Source of the DNA: Leptolyngbya sp. 'hensonii'
GTDB lineage: Bacteria; Cyanobacteriota; Cyanobacteriia; GCF-001939115
Length of the DNA stretch: 64,000 bases
Reading direction: 5' to 3'
Assembly (NCBI RefSeq): GCF_001939115.1
Contig: NZ_MQTZ01000051.1
Coordinates: forward strand, 42,315-106,314
Position numbers and translations under genes: made by a program
The notes under the pieces: generated by a model
What the model saw: only the letters and a program-made list of their open reading frames with translations
Databases searched by the model: none
What the model was told of the DNA's origin: nothing
In this document: positions 10,572 to 20,676 of the stretch, one piece after another
How the letters are laid out: each line of letters begins with the position of its first letter
Numbering within the stretch: position 1 is the first letter of the stretch

Positions 10572-10850
10572 TTATCGACGGGCCTTTTTATCACTTTTGG
10601 CATGCCCCTTGAATGTACGAGTGGGTGCAAATTCACCCAACTTGTGCCCCACCATTTGCTCGGTAACATAAACAGGCATATGCTGACGTCCGTTATGGAC
10701 AGCAATCGTATGCCCAATCATTTGAGGCAGAATAGTGGAAGCACGAGACCAGGTTTTAATCACCTGCTTTTCACCTTTTGCATTCAGCCGTTCCACCTTA
10801 GTCAATAGGTGATCAGCAACGAATGGACCTTTTTTTAGGGAACGGGACAT
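10572..10850 (-). CDS. rpsS: 30S ribosomal protein S19
   Basis: The protein has 92 residues and is complete. It begins [20 protein letters not shown] and carries the signature [21 protein letters not shown]19 is in the 30S head and makes contacts with S13 and the A-site finger of 23S rRNA. It sits 22 bases after rplB. Confidence 0.98.
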   Translation of the reverse strand: MSRSLKKGPFVADHLLTKVERLNAKGEKQVIKTWSRASTILPQMIGHTIAVHNGRQHMPVYVTEQMVGHKLGEFAPTRTFKGHAKSDKKARR

Positions 10851-10872
10851 AGTTCATCCTCTCCAATCAGCT

Positions 10873-11736
10873 CTAAGATTCACGACCACCACGACCCCGC
10901 TTCGAGGTCTTCCGCCGCCGCCTCACGATCATGGCGTTACTCTGCTTTTTCTTCTTACGAGTTTTATATCCTAGTGCTGGCTTACCCCAAGGGGTAACAG
11001 GGCCGGGCCTACCGATAGGAGCACACCCTTCACCACCACCATGGGGGTGATCAACCGGGTTCATCACACTGCCACGCACCTCTGGACGGCGACCAAGATG
11101 GCGCTTTCGCCCAGCCTTACCCAAACTAATGTTACGAGATTCTAAATTACCAACCTGGCCGATCGTGGCATAACATTCGCGCCGGATTAACCGAACCTCA
11201 GTAGAGGGCAGTTTGAGGGTGACAAAATTACCTTCTTTAGCAACGACTTGGGCGGTTGTACCAGCAGCTCGGACGATCTGTCCGCCTCGACCTGGAAACA
11301 GCTCGACGTTGTGAACGTTGGTACCCAGGGGAATATTACCCAGGGGCAGCGCATTCCCGACCTCAATCGGCGCATCTGGACCTGAAAGTATCGTAGTCCC
11401 GATCTTCAGCCCAGCGGGATAAAGAATGTAGCGCTTCTCTCCATCCTGGTAATAAAGCAGGGCTATCCAAGCGTTGCGGTTAGGATCATATTCAATAGAT
11501 GCCACTTTAGCTGGAATACTATGCTTGTTGCGGCGGAAGTCAACAATGCGATACAGCCGCTTATGACCACCACCCCGGTGGCGACAAGTCACAACGCCAC
11601 GATTATTTCGGCCTTTAGGACGATGGACAGATTTAGTGAGAGATTTTTCTGGCTCATCACGAGTCAACTCAGCAAAGTCAGGGACGTTGCGCTGACGAGT
11701 ACCAGGGGTATAAGGTCGATAAGAACGGATGCCCAT
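10873..11736 (-). CDS. rplB: 50S ribosomal protein L2
   Basis: The protein has 287 residues. It starts [20 protein letters not shown] and has the C-terminal signature [20 protein letters not shown], including the conserved histidine of the HGGGEG loop implicated in peptidyl-transferase function. L2 is required for subunit association. It lies 32 bases downstream of rplW, start ATG 11736. Confidence 0.98.
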   Translation of the reverse strand: MGIRSYRPYTPGTRQRNVPDFAELTRDEPEKSLTKSVHRPKGRNNRGVVTCRHRGGGHKRLYRIVDFRRNKHSIPAKVASIEYDPNRNAWIALLYYQDGEKRYILYPAGLKIGTTILSGPDAPIEVGNALPLGNIPLGTNVHNVELFPGRGGQIVRAAGTTAQVVAKEGNFVTLKLPSTEVRLIRRECYATIGQVGNLESRNISLGKAGRKRHLGRRPEVRGSVMNPVDHPHGGGEGCAPIGRPGPVTPWGKPALGYKTRKKKKQSNAMIVRRRRKTSKRGRGGRES

Positions 11737-11768
11737 AGGATTGAGTTCTAAAGCGATGGGACAGAGGA

Positions 11769-12077
11769 CTAAACTTCAGGGAACAGGGTAATAGAATCTC
11801 CAGCAGCCAGAGTTACAACTGCCCGTTTGTATTGAGGTCGATAACCCAGGAACTTGCCAACACGCCGCTGTTTGCGCGGTAAATTAACCGTATTAACACC
11901 TGTCACTTTGACATTAAAAAGTTCTTCGATCGCAGCCTTAATCTGAGGCTTAGTGGCCTGAGGAACCACTTCAAAGGTGTACTTGTTATCCTCTAGCAAA
12001 CGGGTTGCCTTTTCAGTGACGATCGGACGCCGAATCAAATCTGCCAGGGAGCGAGGGGAACTAACCTTAGTCACCAT
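11769..12077 (-). CDS. rplW: 50S ribosomal protein L23
   Basis: The protein has 102 residues, with [20 protein letters not shown] near the N-terminus and the [20 protein letters not shown] loop. L23 at the tunnel exit is the docking site for trigger factor and SRP. Its ATG at 12077 lies inside the end of rplD (11-base overlap). Confidence 0.97.
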   Translation of the reverse strand: MVTKVSSPRSLADLIRRPIVTEKATRLLEDNKYTFEVVPQATKPQIKAAIEELFNVKVTGVNTVNLPRKQRRVGKFLGYRPQYKRAVVTLAAGDSITLFPEV

Positions 12078-12699
12078 AAACCTCCTGAATTTTTTCGAGA
12101 GCCGCAGCAGTAGTCACAATTCGATCAGCAACCAGTAAATCAAAAATATTAAGATTGGTAGCCGAGATTAACTTCAAGTTACCGATGTTCCTGGCAGACA
12201 GGTAGATATTTTCAGCCCGCTCAGGCAGAATCAATAACACTTTGGCCTCCTGCGGAACCCCCCAACGAGCGATCGCTGCAGCCAGTTCCTTGGTCTTAGG
12301 CTGGGGGAGCTGATCGGCAAAGTCCTGGACAACAATCAGGTCTTCTATGCGACTCTGAAAAGCCGTCCTGAGAGCCAAACGCCGCTCTTTCCGGTTCATC
12401 TTCACCGAGTAATCCCGTGGTTTGGGACCAAAAATAACACCCCCACCTCGCCACAACGGAGAACGATTAGAACCCGCACGAGCTCGGCCTGTTCCTTTTT
12501 GTCGCCAGGGCTTACGCCCCCCCCCTCTGACTTCTGACCTGGTTTTAGTACTAGCCGTTCCTTGGCGGGCATTTGCCAATTGGCGCACCAGTGCCCGATG
12601 TACGACATGGGAAGCTGAAGATTCCTTAGCAACCCTCAACTCCAAAGAAGCGTTACCAACTTCTTCTCCTTGCCAGTCTCGAACTACACAATCAACCAT
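12067..12699 (-). CDS. rplD: 50S ribosomal protein L4
   Basis: The protein has 210 residues from ATG 12699 ([20 protein letters not shown]). The frame extends 10 codons further upstream without family support, and AGAGGGAAAGAG precedes the chosen ATG. The tunnel-lining loop contains [20 protein letters not shown] and [20 protein letters not shown]. In enteric bacteria L4 represses its own operon; no comparable site can be asserted here. Confidence 0.96.
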   Translation of the reverse strand: MVDCVVRDWQGEEVGNASLELRVAKESSASHVVHRALVRQLANARQGTASTKTRSEVRGGGRKPWRQKGTGRARAGSNRSPLWRGGGVIFGPKPRDYSVKMNRKERRLALRTAFQSRIEDLIVVQDFADQLPQPKTKELAAAIARWGVPQEAKVLLILPERAENIYLSARNIGNLKLISATNLNIFDLLVADRIVTTAAALEKIQEVYGD

Positions 12700-12750
12700 C
12701 TCTTTCCCTCTCTGCGAAGTCCTGAACATTGCATCTCATGTCAGTCCTCG

Positions 12751-13398
12751 TTACTTTTGCTTCACCCGACCGACTGTTTTGGCAGGCATGACATTAACCA
12801 GTGCACCTGGCTTTCCAGGAATGGCTCCTTTAATTAACAGCAGATTACGTTCCGGATCCACTCGAACAATAGTCAGCTTGCGAACCGTAACCTGGCTGCC
12901 ACCCAAACGACCAGCCATGCGCTTACCAGGATAGACACGGCCAGGTGTCGTACCTGCACCCGTCGAACCAGGAAGACGATGGTTCTTAGAACCATGGGCC
13001 ATAGGTCCACGACCAAAGTTATGTCGTCTTTGATAACCAGCAAATCCTCGACCAATGCTTGTACCCACAACGTCAACTGTTTGGCCTTGAGCAAAGGTAT
13101 CAACTTTAATTTGCTGACCTAACTCAAAGCTGCCCACGTCATCCAGGCGGTATTCATGCAAATGACGGATCGGGGAAGCTCCTGACTTGGCCAGATGGCC
13201 CAGCTTAGGCTTGTTCAAAGCCTTTTCCGTTACTTCGCCATAACCCACCTGAACAGCAGAATAGCCATCCGTCTGGGAAGTTTTAATTTGAGTTACTGTA
13301 CATGGACCCGCCTGAATGACGGTCACAGGGATTGCCTTTCCAGCCTGGTCAAAGAGCTGGGTCATGCCAAGCTTAGTGCCGAGAATACCCAAAGCCAC
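12751..13398 (-). CDS. rplC: 50S ribosomal protein L3
   Basis: The protein has 215 residues, beginning at GTG 13398 ([19 protein letters not shown]) with AAGGAG about 10 bases upstream. The L3 signature [20 protein letters not shown] is intact, including the segment approaching the peptidyl-transferase centre. It is the first gene of the minus-strand cluster in this window; rpsJ, which precedes it in E. coli, is not adjacent here. Confidence 0.97.
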   Translation of the reverse strand: MALGILGTKLGMTQLFDQAGKAIPVTVIQAGPCTVTQIKTSQTDGYSAVQVGYGEVTEKALNKPKLGHLAKSGASPIRHLHEYRLDDVGSFELGQQIKVDTFAQGQTVDVVGTSIGRGFAGYQRRHNFGRGPMAHGSKNHRLPGSTGAGTTPGRVYPGKRMAGRLGGSQVTVRKLTIVRVDPERNLLLIKGAIPGKPGALVNVMPAKTVGRVKQK

Positions 13399-13976
13399 AG
13401 CGATCGGTCTCCTTCTGATACAAACGCAACCGAAGCAAAGGGGTCATCTGCACAACCTCAGCGCACCCCTACTCCAGCTTTTTACCTAACAAATGGATCC
13501 ACAAGAATCCAAACCCGGAAACCCAATTGGGTTAAGCCTCTAAACTGCTCTCGACCAAAGACTGCTCCCCCGAGGAGAGCGCAATTCTGGGCGAAACAAG
13601 AATACAGAGCAGAAATTACAAACTGTATATTTGGCCAGGACTTAAGTAGAAAACCACCCAGTATCCCTTACAGCCAGTTTCTCAACGGCCAGACATCCCA
13701 ATTGGCTACCGAAAACAGCGACCAAGTTGAGCTTTTATCCTAACCTGAGCCAACAGCTGGCAAGACATTAAGCTTACCTACTTTGTGCCACCTCAGAGCC
13801 CAGAATCATAGCAGACCTAGTTAAGGATATCAACCCTACGAGAGCTGCTACCTTTAAAGGAGTGATATTTTTGAGGCCTGAAATTTTTGGCGACAATTAA
13901 GTACTATAGACAATCGGAAAGCATTTGTCTACTAATTTTTCAAAATTAGATCGCATGGTATAAGGAAGGACAAATT
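13399..13976. promoter_or_regulatory. 578-base divergent intergenic region
   Basis: The stretch separates rplC (minus) from the exported flavoprotein gene (plus). No reading frame in it has a credible start or family resemblance; the open plus frame that crosses it from 13195 is antisense to rplC. It must hold the promoter of the 25-gene ribosomal cluster and that of the flavoprotein gene, but I cannot assign -10/-35 boxes with confidence. Its length leaves room for a long 5' leader on the ribosomal transcript. Confidence 0.4.
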
Positions 13977-16034
13977 TTGCAAAACAGATTGGTTTCAGGA
14001 ATTACCCTTCTGGCAATCCTGGTGGGCATGAGTGGGATTCAGACAGAATCCATTCTGGCAGAACCATTAGGCCCCCAGGTACTGTCTCTTCCAAGTCCGG
14101 CCAAGATTGTTGAGTGTGAAATTTTGATCGCAGGTGGAGGACTTTCAGGAACAGCCGCCGCTTATGAAGCGCTCCTGGCTGGTCGGACTGTTTGTTTGAC
14201 AGAAATCACGGATTGGATCGGGGGGCAAATCTCATCCCAGGGCACTTCTGCCCTAGATGAAGCCAAACGACAGCGATCGCTCCTGTATTTTCCTCAAGGC
14301 TATAACGAACTGCGTACTCGCATTGAAGCCAAATATGGCAAGCTCAATCCCGGTAGTTGCTGGGTGAGTGTCTCCTGTTTCATCCCCATGGATGCTCAGG
14401 CCCTTCTGTGGCAACAACTGGAAGCCGCCGCACGACAGGGGGGTGGACGCTTACAATGGTTCCCTTCGACTGTCATCAAGGAACTCAGTTTGCGGGCTGA
14501 TGGCAGGATGATTAAAAGCGCGATCGCCATTCAACACAACCCTGCTCCCGGCGCTCCTCCCCTCAATACCTACCCTCTTTCCCAGGTCATAGAGGATATC
14601 TATCGCTCTGAGAATTCGTCCCGTTTCACCAAGCAAATCATTCGCTTCATTCCGCAAAAAGGGCGGAAGAAAAGAACAGCCGATTGGTATGTGATCGAAG
14701 CCACCGAAACTGGTGAAATCATTGCCCTGGCTGATGTTCCCTATCGCTTGGGATTAGACCCCCGCTCCTATCGAAATCCTTCTTCTCCAGTTACAACCCG
14801 CGACCCTTACTGCACTCAGGGTTTCACCTACACTTTTGCTATGGAGCAAACAGAACAGCCCCAACTTCAGAAAAAGCCTATTCACTATTCTCAATATGCA
14901 CCCTACTATGGCTCTGACCCTAACCCCAACGTTGGCAATTTTGATGCTATTTTCACGTATCGGAGAATCTGGAGCCCTCAGGCAGAAACCAGACCCAGAG
15001 GCACGGCCTTCAACCTGCCCCTACCTGCCCCAGGAGACATTTCTATGCAGAACTGGGTTTGGGGCAATGATTATCGTCCTGGCACTGAAAAAGACAACCT
15101 AATCTACACCCGCGAACAACTGCACCAAACCGGCCAACTCTCTCCCGGTCGCTGGCTGGGTGGTCTCCGCGTCAACACCCTACACAACGGGGAACAATTG
15201 GCTCTGGGCTACTATTACTGGCTTGTAGCAGGAACAACAGACTCTCAACGTCAGGAGTTTGGGAGCAAACAACCCCATCCCAACCATCGCCTTCTAAAAG
15301 GTCTGGAATCACCGATGGGAACGCTGCATGGATTATCAAAATATCCTTATATTCGAGAATCCCGCCGGATCATTGGGCGCCCCTTCTACGGTTATGACAA
15401 TGGCTTCTCCATTGATGAAATTGACATCTCCCGGCGAGATTACAGAGACAATTACTACCGTCAAACCTTGTCTGACAAGGTATACCGAGATCTGTGGATA
15501 GCCCTAGCAGGTCTGGAAGCAGTTTCTGTCATCGAAGGTCAAACGTCACCCGATCAGGTTTCCCAACGCACTCGATCGACCATCTATCCAGACTCAGTTG
15601 GCATCTCCCAGTATGCGATCGACTTCCATCCCTGCATGACAAAATCTCCTCCAGAGGCACCCGGTAACAGGGAGCGGGAAGGGGTACGCCAGGGCCATGG
15701 CCCTGCCTATCCTGCCCAGATCCCCCTGCGAGCAATGATTCCTCAAAAAATTGATAACCTGCTGGTTACAGGTAAAAGTATTGCAGCCAGTAATATTGCA
15801 GCAGCTGCCTACCGGGTCCATTCTTTTGAATGGTCTTCTGGTTCTGCTGCTGGAACAACTGTTGCTTTTGCCATGGAAGAAGACGTTTTACCTTACCAAC
15901 TGGTAGACAACCTGCCAGGACGGGAGCCCCTGCTGGAAAAGTTGCGTCAACGCCTAGAACGCAATGGAAATCCCACCGCCTTTCCGGATACTTCAATCTT
16001 TAATTTGAATTGGGAAGATTGGAACATCTGGTAG
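13977..16034 (+). CDS. exported FAD-dependent oxidoreductase
   Basis: This 685-residue protein starts at TTG 13977, chosen because AAGGAAGGA lies immediately upstream and the resulting N-terminus is a clear signal peptide (hydrophobic 8-21, ending near LAEP). A Rossmann dinucleotide site follows: CEILIAGGGLSGTAAAYEAL with GGGLSG at 53-58 and an acidic residue in TEITDWIG. This is the arrangement of the FAD_oxidored (PF12831-type) family. The C-terminal part has the second FAD-contact region (DNLLVTGKSIAASNIAAAAY). The substrate is unknown. The signal sequence looks Sec-like with no twin arginine, which is odd for a flavoprotein. Confidence 0.75.
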   Translation: MQNRLVSGITLLAILVGMSGIQTESILAEPLGPQVLSLPSPAKIVECEILIAGGGLSGTAAAYEALLAGRTVCLTEITDWIGGQISSQGTSALDEAKRQRSLLYFPQGYNELRTRIEAKYGKLNPGSCWVSVSCFIPMDAQALLWQQLEAAARQGGGRLQWFPSTVIKELSLRADGRMIKSAIAIQHNPAPGAPPLNTYPLSQVIEDIYRSENSSRFTKQIIRFIPQKGRKKRTADWYVIEATETGEIIALADVPYRLGLDPRSYRNPSSPVTTRDPYCTQGFTYTFAMEQTEQPQLQKKPIHYSQYAPYYGSDPNPNVGNFDAIFTYRRIWSPQAETRPRGTAFNLPLPAPGDISMQNWVWGNDYRPGTEKDNLIYTREQLHQTGQLSPGRWLGGLRVNTLHNGEQLALGYYYWLVAGTTDSQRQEFGSKQPHPNHRLLKGLESPMGTLHGLSKYPYIRESRRIIGRPFYGYDNGFSIDEIDISRRDYRDNYYRQTLSDKVYRDLWIALAGLEAVSVIEGQTSPDQVSQRTRSTIYPDSVGISQYAIDFHPCMTKSPPEAPGNREREGVRQGHGPAYPAQIPLRAMIPQKIDNLLVTGKSIAASNIAAAAYRVHSFEWSSGSAAGTTVAFAMEEDVLPYQLVDNLPGREPLLEKLRQRLERNGNPTAFPDTSIFNLNWEDWNIW

Positions 16035-16205
16035 TTCTCACCTATCAGGGAGTCATCGAGAGCCCTCCGGCTAAGCACCTCCCATGAGAGGGTTATCCCC
16101 CCTTGGGGGTCCACCCCTGTTGCATTTTAGGCTCAAACCTCTATAAATAGTCGTCATAGGTTTCAATGACTACCACTTTCCTACTGAAAGCATTGCAGGC
16201 TACCT

Positions 16206-17228
16206 ATGCTTAAAATCGGACGTCTTGTTTCAGTTGTGCTCGGAACCCTATTTCCTCTGGGAGTCATGGTCACACCCATTTTGAGTGATATCGCCGTGGC
16301 TCAGTCAGCCCGATCGGCCATGCTGACAACCCGTTCGCCCAATAGTCGCATTAAGGTTCGTTCTGCTCCTACAGTAGAAGCCCAGCTTGTCTCTTACGGA
16401 TGGACTGGCGATGCTGTCAAAGTCCTGGGAGAGGCTCAAGGTCAAGATGGCTATATCTGGTACTATGTGAGATTTGACACCTCAGGGATTGAAGGATGGA
16501 TTCGGGGAGACCTTGTTAGCATTGCAGTTTCTGGCTCCCCACTCACGACCTCAAGTTCCAACTTCTCCCAGTCCCCTGCTTCCTTCACCTCAAATCCAGC
16601 TCCCAAAGCTGTCTCTACCTATCAGTCTGAAGTCATCAATTACTTCCTGGAAATTGCGATGGGAAGCGAATACGGAGAATCCACTTCTGTAATTCGAAAG
16701 TGGAGTGGTCCAATCAGAATCAAAATCTATGGTTCCCCAACCCTGGAAGATCGGCGCACCCTGGAGACCGTCATTCGTGAGGTTAACAACCTAATCAGCG
16801 GAGTTTACCTGGAACTTACGGACAGTAACGCCAATGTTCAAATTTACTTTGTGCCTGAGTCCCAGTTTCGCCGTTACGAGCCTAACTACCAACCTGTTAA
16901 CTATGGCTTTTTCTGGACCAGCATTCAGGGAAATGTGATTCAGAAAGCCAGGATTATGATTACAACCACGGGTGTGACCCAAAAAGAGCGGTCTCACTTA
17001 ATCCGTGAAGAGCTCACCCAGGCTCTGGGATTAATGAAAGATTCCTACCGCTATAGAGATAGTATTTTCTACCAGGGGTGGACCGATCCCACAGAGTATA
17101 GTGCGATCGATAGAACACTCATTCAAATGCTGTATCACCCTGAAATTCGTCCAGGTCTGAACAAAGCGCAGGTCTTGAAAACTCTGATGGAACTGAATCA
17201 AACTGCTTCTAAAAATAATCCCCTTTGA
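16206..17228 (+). CDS. exported SH3b and DUF2927-like protein
   Basis: The protein has 340 residues. A signal peptide (1-33, ending AVAQS) precedes a bacterial SH3-like domain (about 38-105: SNSRIKVRSAPTVEAQLVSY and GIEGWIRGDLV). After a Ser/Pro linker comes a C-terminal domain (about 140-330) resembling DUF2927, with IRKWSGPIRIKIYG and SHLIREELTQALGLMKD. That last motif is laid out like the metzincin HExxHxLGL helix but with Arg-Glu-Glu and Gln in place of the histidines. A cell-wall or periplasmic location is inferred. The gene is isolated and converges on the next SH3b gene. Confidence 0.6.
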   Translation: MLKIGRLVSVVLGTLFPLGVMVTPILSDIAVAQSARSAMLTTRSPNSRIKVRSAPTVEAQLVSYGWTGDAVKVLGEAQGQDGYIWYYVRFDTSGIEGWIRGDLVSIAVSGSPLTTSSSNFSQSPASFTSNPAPKAVSTYQSEVINYFLEIAMGSEYGESTSVIRKWSGPIRIKIYGSPTLEDRRTLETVIREVNNLISGVYLELTDSNANVQIYFVPESQFRRYEPNYQPVNYGFFWTSIQGNVIQKARIMITTTGVTQKERSHLIREELTQALGLMKDSYRYRDSIFYQGWTDPTEYSAIDRTLIQMLYHPEIRPGLNKAQVLKTLMELNQTASKNNPL

Positions 17229-17249
17229 AGGGAAAATTTCATAAACATA

Positions 17250-17278
17250 GCGCAGGCTTCCCGATGGAAGACCTGCGC
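17250..17278. terminator. hairpin between convergent genes
   Basis: GCGCAGG plus CTTCC pairs with GGAAG plus CCTGCGC around the loop CGAT, with one bulged A at 17271: 12 base pairs in total. It sits in the 91-base gap between the convergent SH3b-protein genes and could stop transcription from either side, although there is no strong T run on either strand. Confidence 0.45.
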
Positions 17279-17319
17279 CTGAAACCGAAACTAGAATTCA
17301 CCCGTAAAGACAGGACAAA

Positions 17320-18183
17320 TCAATTAGAGCGGGCATATTTGGAAGCAATCCAGCCACCACCCTCGACTTGTATCCAGCCATTAGAAACGGCACCAGTCGT
17401 GCGGACGATAGAACCATTCCCCAGAGCTGCAATTGTCGAATAATTTGTACCAGGACCAGAGCGAACCCGCAAATTAGCACCACCCGTCACAATCTTAATG
17501 CTGGACGGGGTTGGAGTAGGGGTGCCCCCCCCCCCTGATGACGCGGTTGCGGGAATTGTATACTTTGCGGCAACCCAAGCATTATTAACCAATTGAATCC
17601 AACCGTTTGATTGCTGACCTGTTGTTCTCACCACAGACCCATTCGCCAGGGAAGCGACAACCGGATAGTTAGTACCAGGCCCGGAACGAACCCGCAAATT
17701 ACCACTACTGGTTTTAATTTGCACTGTAGCCGGAGCACCTCCACCACCACTGGTTGTCGTCCCGGCACAGGTTTTACCTGCCACAAAAGGGCTGTTAGCA
17801 TCTCCTGCCTGTCCCAAACCTAAAGCAGCGGCTGTTTTGGCTCCAACCACGCCATCGCTGGTGAGCTGATTGTTTGCCTGGAAACGCTTAACCGCAAACT
17901 CGGTTTTTCCTCCAAAGACTCCATCCACAGAGCCAATGCTATATCCTTCACGAGCCAGCGCCCTCTGAACATCCTGTACTGTGGCACAGGTATCTCCTCG
18001 CTTCACAACCGCTGCCGCTTGCAGAACTGGCCCCCAAGAGGCGAAGACGACTGCTGCCCCAACCAAACTCACTTTAGCTGAGCTGGCCACGATCGAACCG
18101 AAAGGATCCAACAAATTGAGTTCCAGATCAGGCGCTGAATTCTCATAGAGAGCATGAGTGTGAATGAATGCCAGCGTTTCCAT
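17320..18183 (-). CDS. peptidoglycan-binding and double SH3b protein
   Basis: The protein has 287 residues. A hydrophobic segment (about 37-58) follows an N-terminal region that does not look like a classical signal peptide. Residues about 68-125 form a PG_binding_1 domain (VQDVQRALAREGYSIGSVDG, then GKTEFAVKRFQ). Two bacterial SH3 domains follow (about 152-207 and 230-285), each with the repeated sequence NLRVRSGPGTNY and a G-W-I strand. Gly/Thr/Pro linkers join them. A cell-wall-binding role is inferred from the domains; no catalytic domain is present. Confidence 0.72.
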   Translation of the reverse strand: METLAFIHTHALYENSAPDLELNLLDPFGSIVASSAKVSLVGAAVVFASWGPVLQAAAVVKRGDTCATVQDVQRALAREGYSIGSVDGVFGGKTEFAVKRFQANNQLTSDGVVGAKTAAALGLGQAGDANSPFVAGKTCAGTTTSGGGGAPATVQIKTSSGNLRVRSGPGTNYPVVASLANGSVVRTTGQQSNGWIQLVNNAWVAAKYTIPATASSGGGGTPTPTPSSIKIVTGGANLRVRSGPGTNYSTIAALGNGSIVRTTGAVSNGWIQVEGGGWIASKYARSN

Positions 18184-18472
18184 AGTTACCTCACCACTTT
18201 CAACTTAGCTTGGTAGACACTTCAATTTCGTGATCTTAATTCCGTTATCTCAATTCCGTTATAGACTCTGGCCATAGGAAATGCAAAATAGCCGTTACAG
18301 GCTCAATACAAAAGTATCTCCTTCAGCAGTGTAAATCAAGCTATTCGCCAGTTTCCTCTATTCATAGTCCTATGACACTTAGAAAACAGGACCACCCATC
18401 TCTCAACTAACTTCTTGCATTAGACATACTGGTGTTGTAAGGACTCTGAAGAAACAAGCGAGTGTGAGATCT

Positions 18473-18895
18473 ATGAAACCAATTGCAAAAGTCATTCCTG
18501 TCGCAACAATGCTGGCAGCGCTTCTGGTAACTCCGCTCCCTGCTTACAGCAGCACACTTCAGGTCGGTGTCGGCCTCAATCCCGACCCTCAGGTGCTAAG
18601 AGGAACCTCAGGCGGTTCGAAGAGCAGTGATTGCGGGTTTATCGCAACAGCTCCCAACGAAGTGATTAAAGTAACACAGCCAATTCCCTATATGCGGTTC
18701 AGTGTTCAGAGTGCTGGCCAACCCACCCTACTGATTGAAGGTCCAACAGGTCGATTCTGTGTACTGGCAGATGGTGGTGGAGCTGGTCCACAAATGTCCG
18801 GATTTTGGGCACCCGGAACCTACTCGGTCTATATCGGTGATCGGGCTAAAGGCAGCAACCCCTACACCTTATCCCTCACTCAATCCTCAAAATAG
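18473..18895 (+). CDS. small exported protein, PPC-like beta domain
   Basis: The protein has 140 residues from ATG 18473; an in-frame GTG at 18464 would add three. The first 26 residues are a signal peptide (MKPIAKVIPVATMLAALLVT, cleavage after AYS). The mature part is beta-rich with two cysteines about 40 residues apart. The pattern MRFSVQSAGQPTLLIEGPTG to GTYSVYIGDRAKGSNPYTLS resembles bacterial pre-peptidase C-terminal (PPC) modules. No enzymatic domain is seen. Function unknown. Confidence 0.6.
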   Translation: MKPIAKVIPVATMLAALLVTPLPAYSSTLQVGVGLNPDPQVLRGTSGGSKSSDCGFIATAPNEVIKVTQPIPYMRFSVQSAGQPTLLIEGPTGRFCVLADGGGAGPQMSGFWAPGTYSVYIGDRAKGSNPYTLSLTQSSK

Positions 18896-18911
18896 GCTGA
18901 ATCGCCCTACA

Positions 18912-19307
18912 TCAGGCTTGCCCTTCCTGATCTTCCAGAATCTGAGCCGTCACTTCGACGGCAGCTACGTCGATCGTGCCGGGAGGAGCCAGACGCTGAA
19001 AATGCCCTTGTTCAACCTTCAGTAACTCGTTGCAGTTGGGACAGTTAAACTGGGTGCGATTCAACCCCACAAATTCATACTGACAAACAGGGCAGTGATC
19101 CTGAACCAGATTTCGTTGCAACCACCAGCGGAACCCCAAGAAAATGACGATCGGGGCAAGCAGGATCAAGCAAAACAGGAATAGGAGGGACTGAAGAATC
19201 CATCCGAGACCGACGGAGGTCAGTAACAGGCATACCCCTAAAAGGATGACCCAGCGACTGAGGCTATTTATGCCAAGTTGGAAAACTTTAGGGCTGTTCT
19301 GATTCAA
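18912..19307 (-). CDS. membrane protein with C-terminal zinc ribbon
   Basis: The protein has 131 residues when started at TTG 19307, selected because AAGGAG lies 6 bases upstream; the open frame extends 20 codons further to another TTG without a ribosome binding site. Two hydrophobic helices (about 20-33 and 35-58) precede a ribbon with Cys72-x2-Cys75 and Cys89-x2-Cys92 (HCPVCQYEFV, FNCPNCNELL). It may be a small membrane-anchored zinc protein; I do not recognise a named family. Confidence 0.55.
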   Translation of the reverse strand: MNQNSPKVFQLGINSLSRWVILLGVCLLLTSVGLGWILQSLLFLFCLILLAPIVIFLGFRWWLQRNLVQDHCPVCQYEFVGLNRTQFNCPNCNELLKVEQGHFQRLAPPGTIDVAAVEVTAQILEDQEGQA

Positions 19308-19461
19308 GACCGTCTCCTTAACTACCTGAATGCATCGGAGTGTCTCTATTTTAATAGACCAACCCAATAAGCGGCTGTCCTACACTCGCCATTCTCTGCT
19401 GTGCCCAGATGCTAGTGCATTCGGGCACAGCACTCGACCTGACAAGCTATGCCTCTGGAGT

Positions 19462-20676
19462 CTACTCAGACGTTAAAAGTTGTTGTAACTGCCGAGTAAA
19501 AGCATCAAATCCAAACAGGGCTAATGCCTGTTCCCGCAACCACACCCCATCGCAACGCTTTTGACCTCCCCTCAAGATCTCAATGCAGGCTACGGCAACA
19601 GCTTCCGGATCGCGATGGGGAACCTGCCAGCCCAGTTTGCCATCCTGGAGTGGATCCGCTGAGCCATCATCGTCTCCAGACAGCACAGGTTTACCACAAG
19701 CCATAGCCTCCAGATAAACAATGCCAAAACCCTCCTGGGAAGGCATAACATAGGCATCAGCCAATCGGTAATGGTCAACTAACTCGGAAGTGGGAACAAA
19801 GCCAGCAAAGATAACCCGATCGGCCACTCCCAGTTCCTGCGCCAAACGAGCCAGCCGTGGTTGATCATCGCCCCGGCCTACAACCAGGTATTTTACGGCA
19901 GGAAACCTCTGAGCAATGGCAGGCAAGGCTCGAATGGTCACATCAACACCCTTATAGGGATCGCCAGACCATAATCGAGCCACCGTCATCAACACCTGCG
20001 AATCTAAAAGATGATATTTTTCAAGCAACTGACGAGATTTAGGGCCTGGTGTAAAGGCTGCTCCATCCACAATGCAAGATAAAAGATGCCATTGTTCAGG
20101 ATTTAAACCGTTGGCCGTGCAGGCCTGTTTAAGGCTATAGCGGCTAATTGTCCAGATAGAAGCAGCAGCCTGAAGCCCCTGTTTCATTCTTGAAGGCAAG
20201 GGATGCCATACTTCCTTGCCATAGGTAATCACCGTGTAGGGAATGCCGAAAGGTTGGCACAAAACCTGCACCAGAGGAACCAGGTTGACATGACCACAGA
20301 AAACACGCTGTGGACGATGTTGGAGCAGATAAGCCATCAGCTTGACTGCAAGATGAATGCGGCCCCATTGCGGCCAACGACTTTTGAAATAGGAGAAGTT
20401 TAACTGCTCAGACTGTAAGGAATTCCCACCCTGGGAAGCATCCCGCAAAATGAAAACATGCGCTTGGGGAACATTTTTGAGGGCGCTGTATGCCCTCAGC
20501 AAAGTTTGGATGTAAGACTGGATACCACCTTCAGTCTCGAAGACTTCGAGAAAGATAAAAGCATAGGAACCCAGGTGGCCTTTATTTTGAATCAATTGAA
20601 CAATACCGATTAATACTGGCAGCTTAAAAATCGACCAGCTTTCAACTATCTCAGTCGCGATAGCCACAAGCAGCAC
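19462..20676 (-). CDS. glycosyltransferase family 4 (GT-B fold)
   Basis: The protein has up to 404 residues. The GT-B enzyme itself begins near residue 36 (FIFLEVFETEGGIQSYIQTL, the EGG motif contacting acceptor). It continues to the donor-binding half with LMTVARLWSGDPYKGVD, ILRG and the E-x7-E signature SQEGFGIVYLEAMACGKPVL. It probably transfers a sugar from a nucleotide-sugar donor in exopolysaccharide or glycolipid synthesis. The true start is uncertain: candidates are GTG 20676 and TTG 20595, neither with a good ribosome binding site, and the first 35 residues are not typical of the family. Confidence 0.8.
   Translation of the reverse strand: MLLVAIATEIVESWSIFKLPVLIGIVQLIQNKGHLGSYAFIFLEVFETEGGIQSYIQTLLRAYSALKNVPQAHVFILRDASQGGNSLQSEQLNFSYFKSRWPQWGRIHLAVKLMAYLLQHRPQRVFCGHVNLVPLVQVLCQPFGIPYTVITYGKEVWHPLPSRMKQGLQAAASIWTISRYSLKQACTANGLNPEQWHLLSCIVDGAAFTPGPKSRQLLEKYHLLDSQVLMTVARLWSGDPYKGVDVTIRALPAIAQRFPAVKYLVVGRGDDQPRLARLAQELGVADRVIFAGFVPTSELVDHYRLADAYVMPSQEGFGIVYLEAMACGKPVLSGDDDGSADPLQDGKLGWQVPHRDPEAVAVACIEILRGGQKRCDGVWLREQALALFGFDAFTRQLQQLLTSE

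Noticed and set aside
13195..13743. 182-codon plus-strand frame across the start of rplC
   Set aside because: It is half antisense to rplC and the remainder is non-coding in character with no ribosome binding site.
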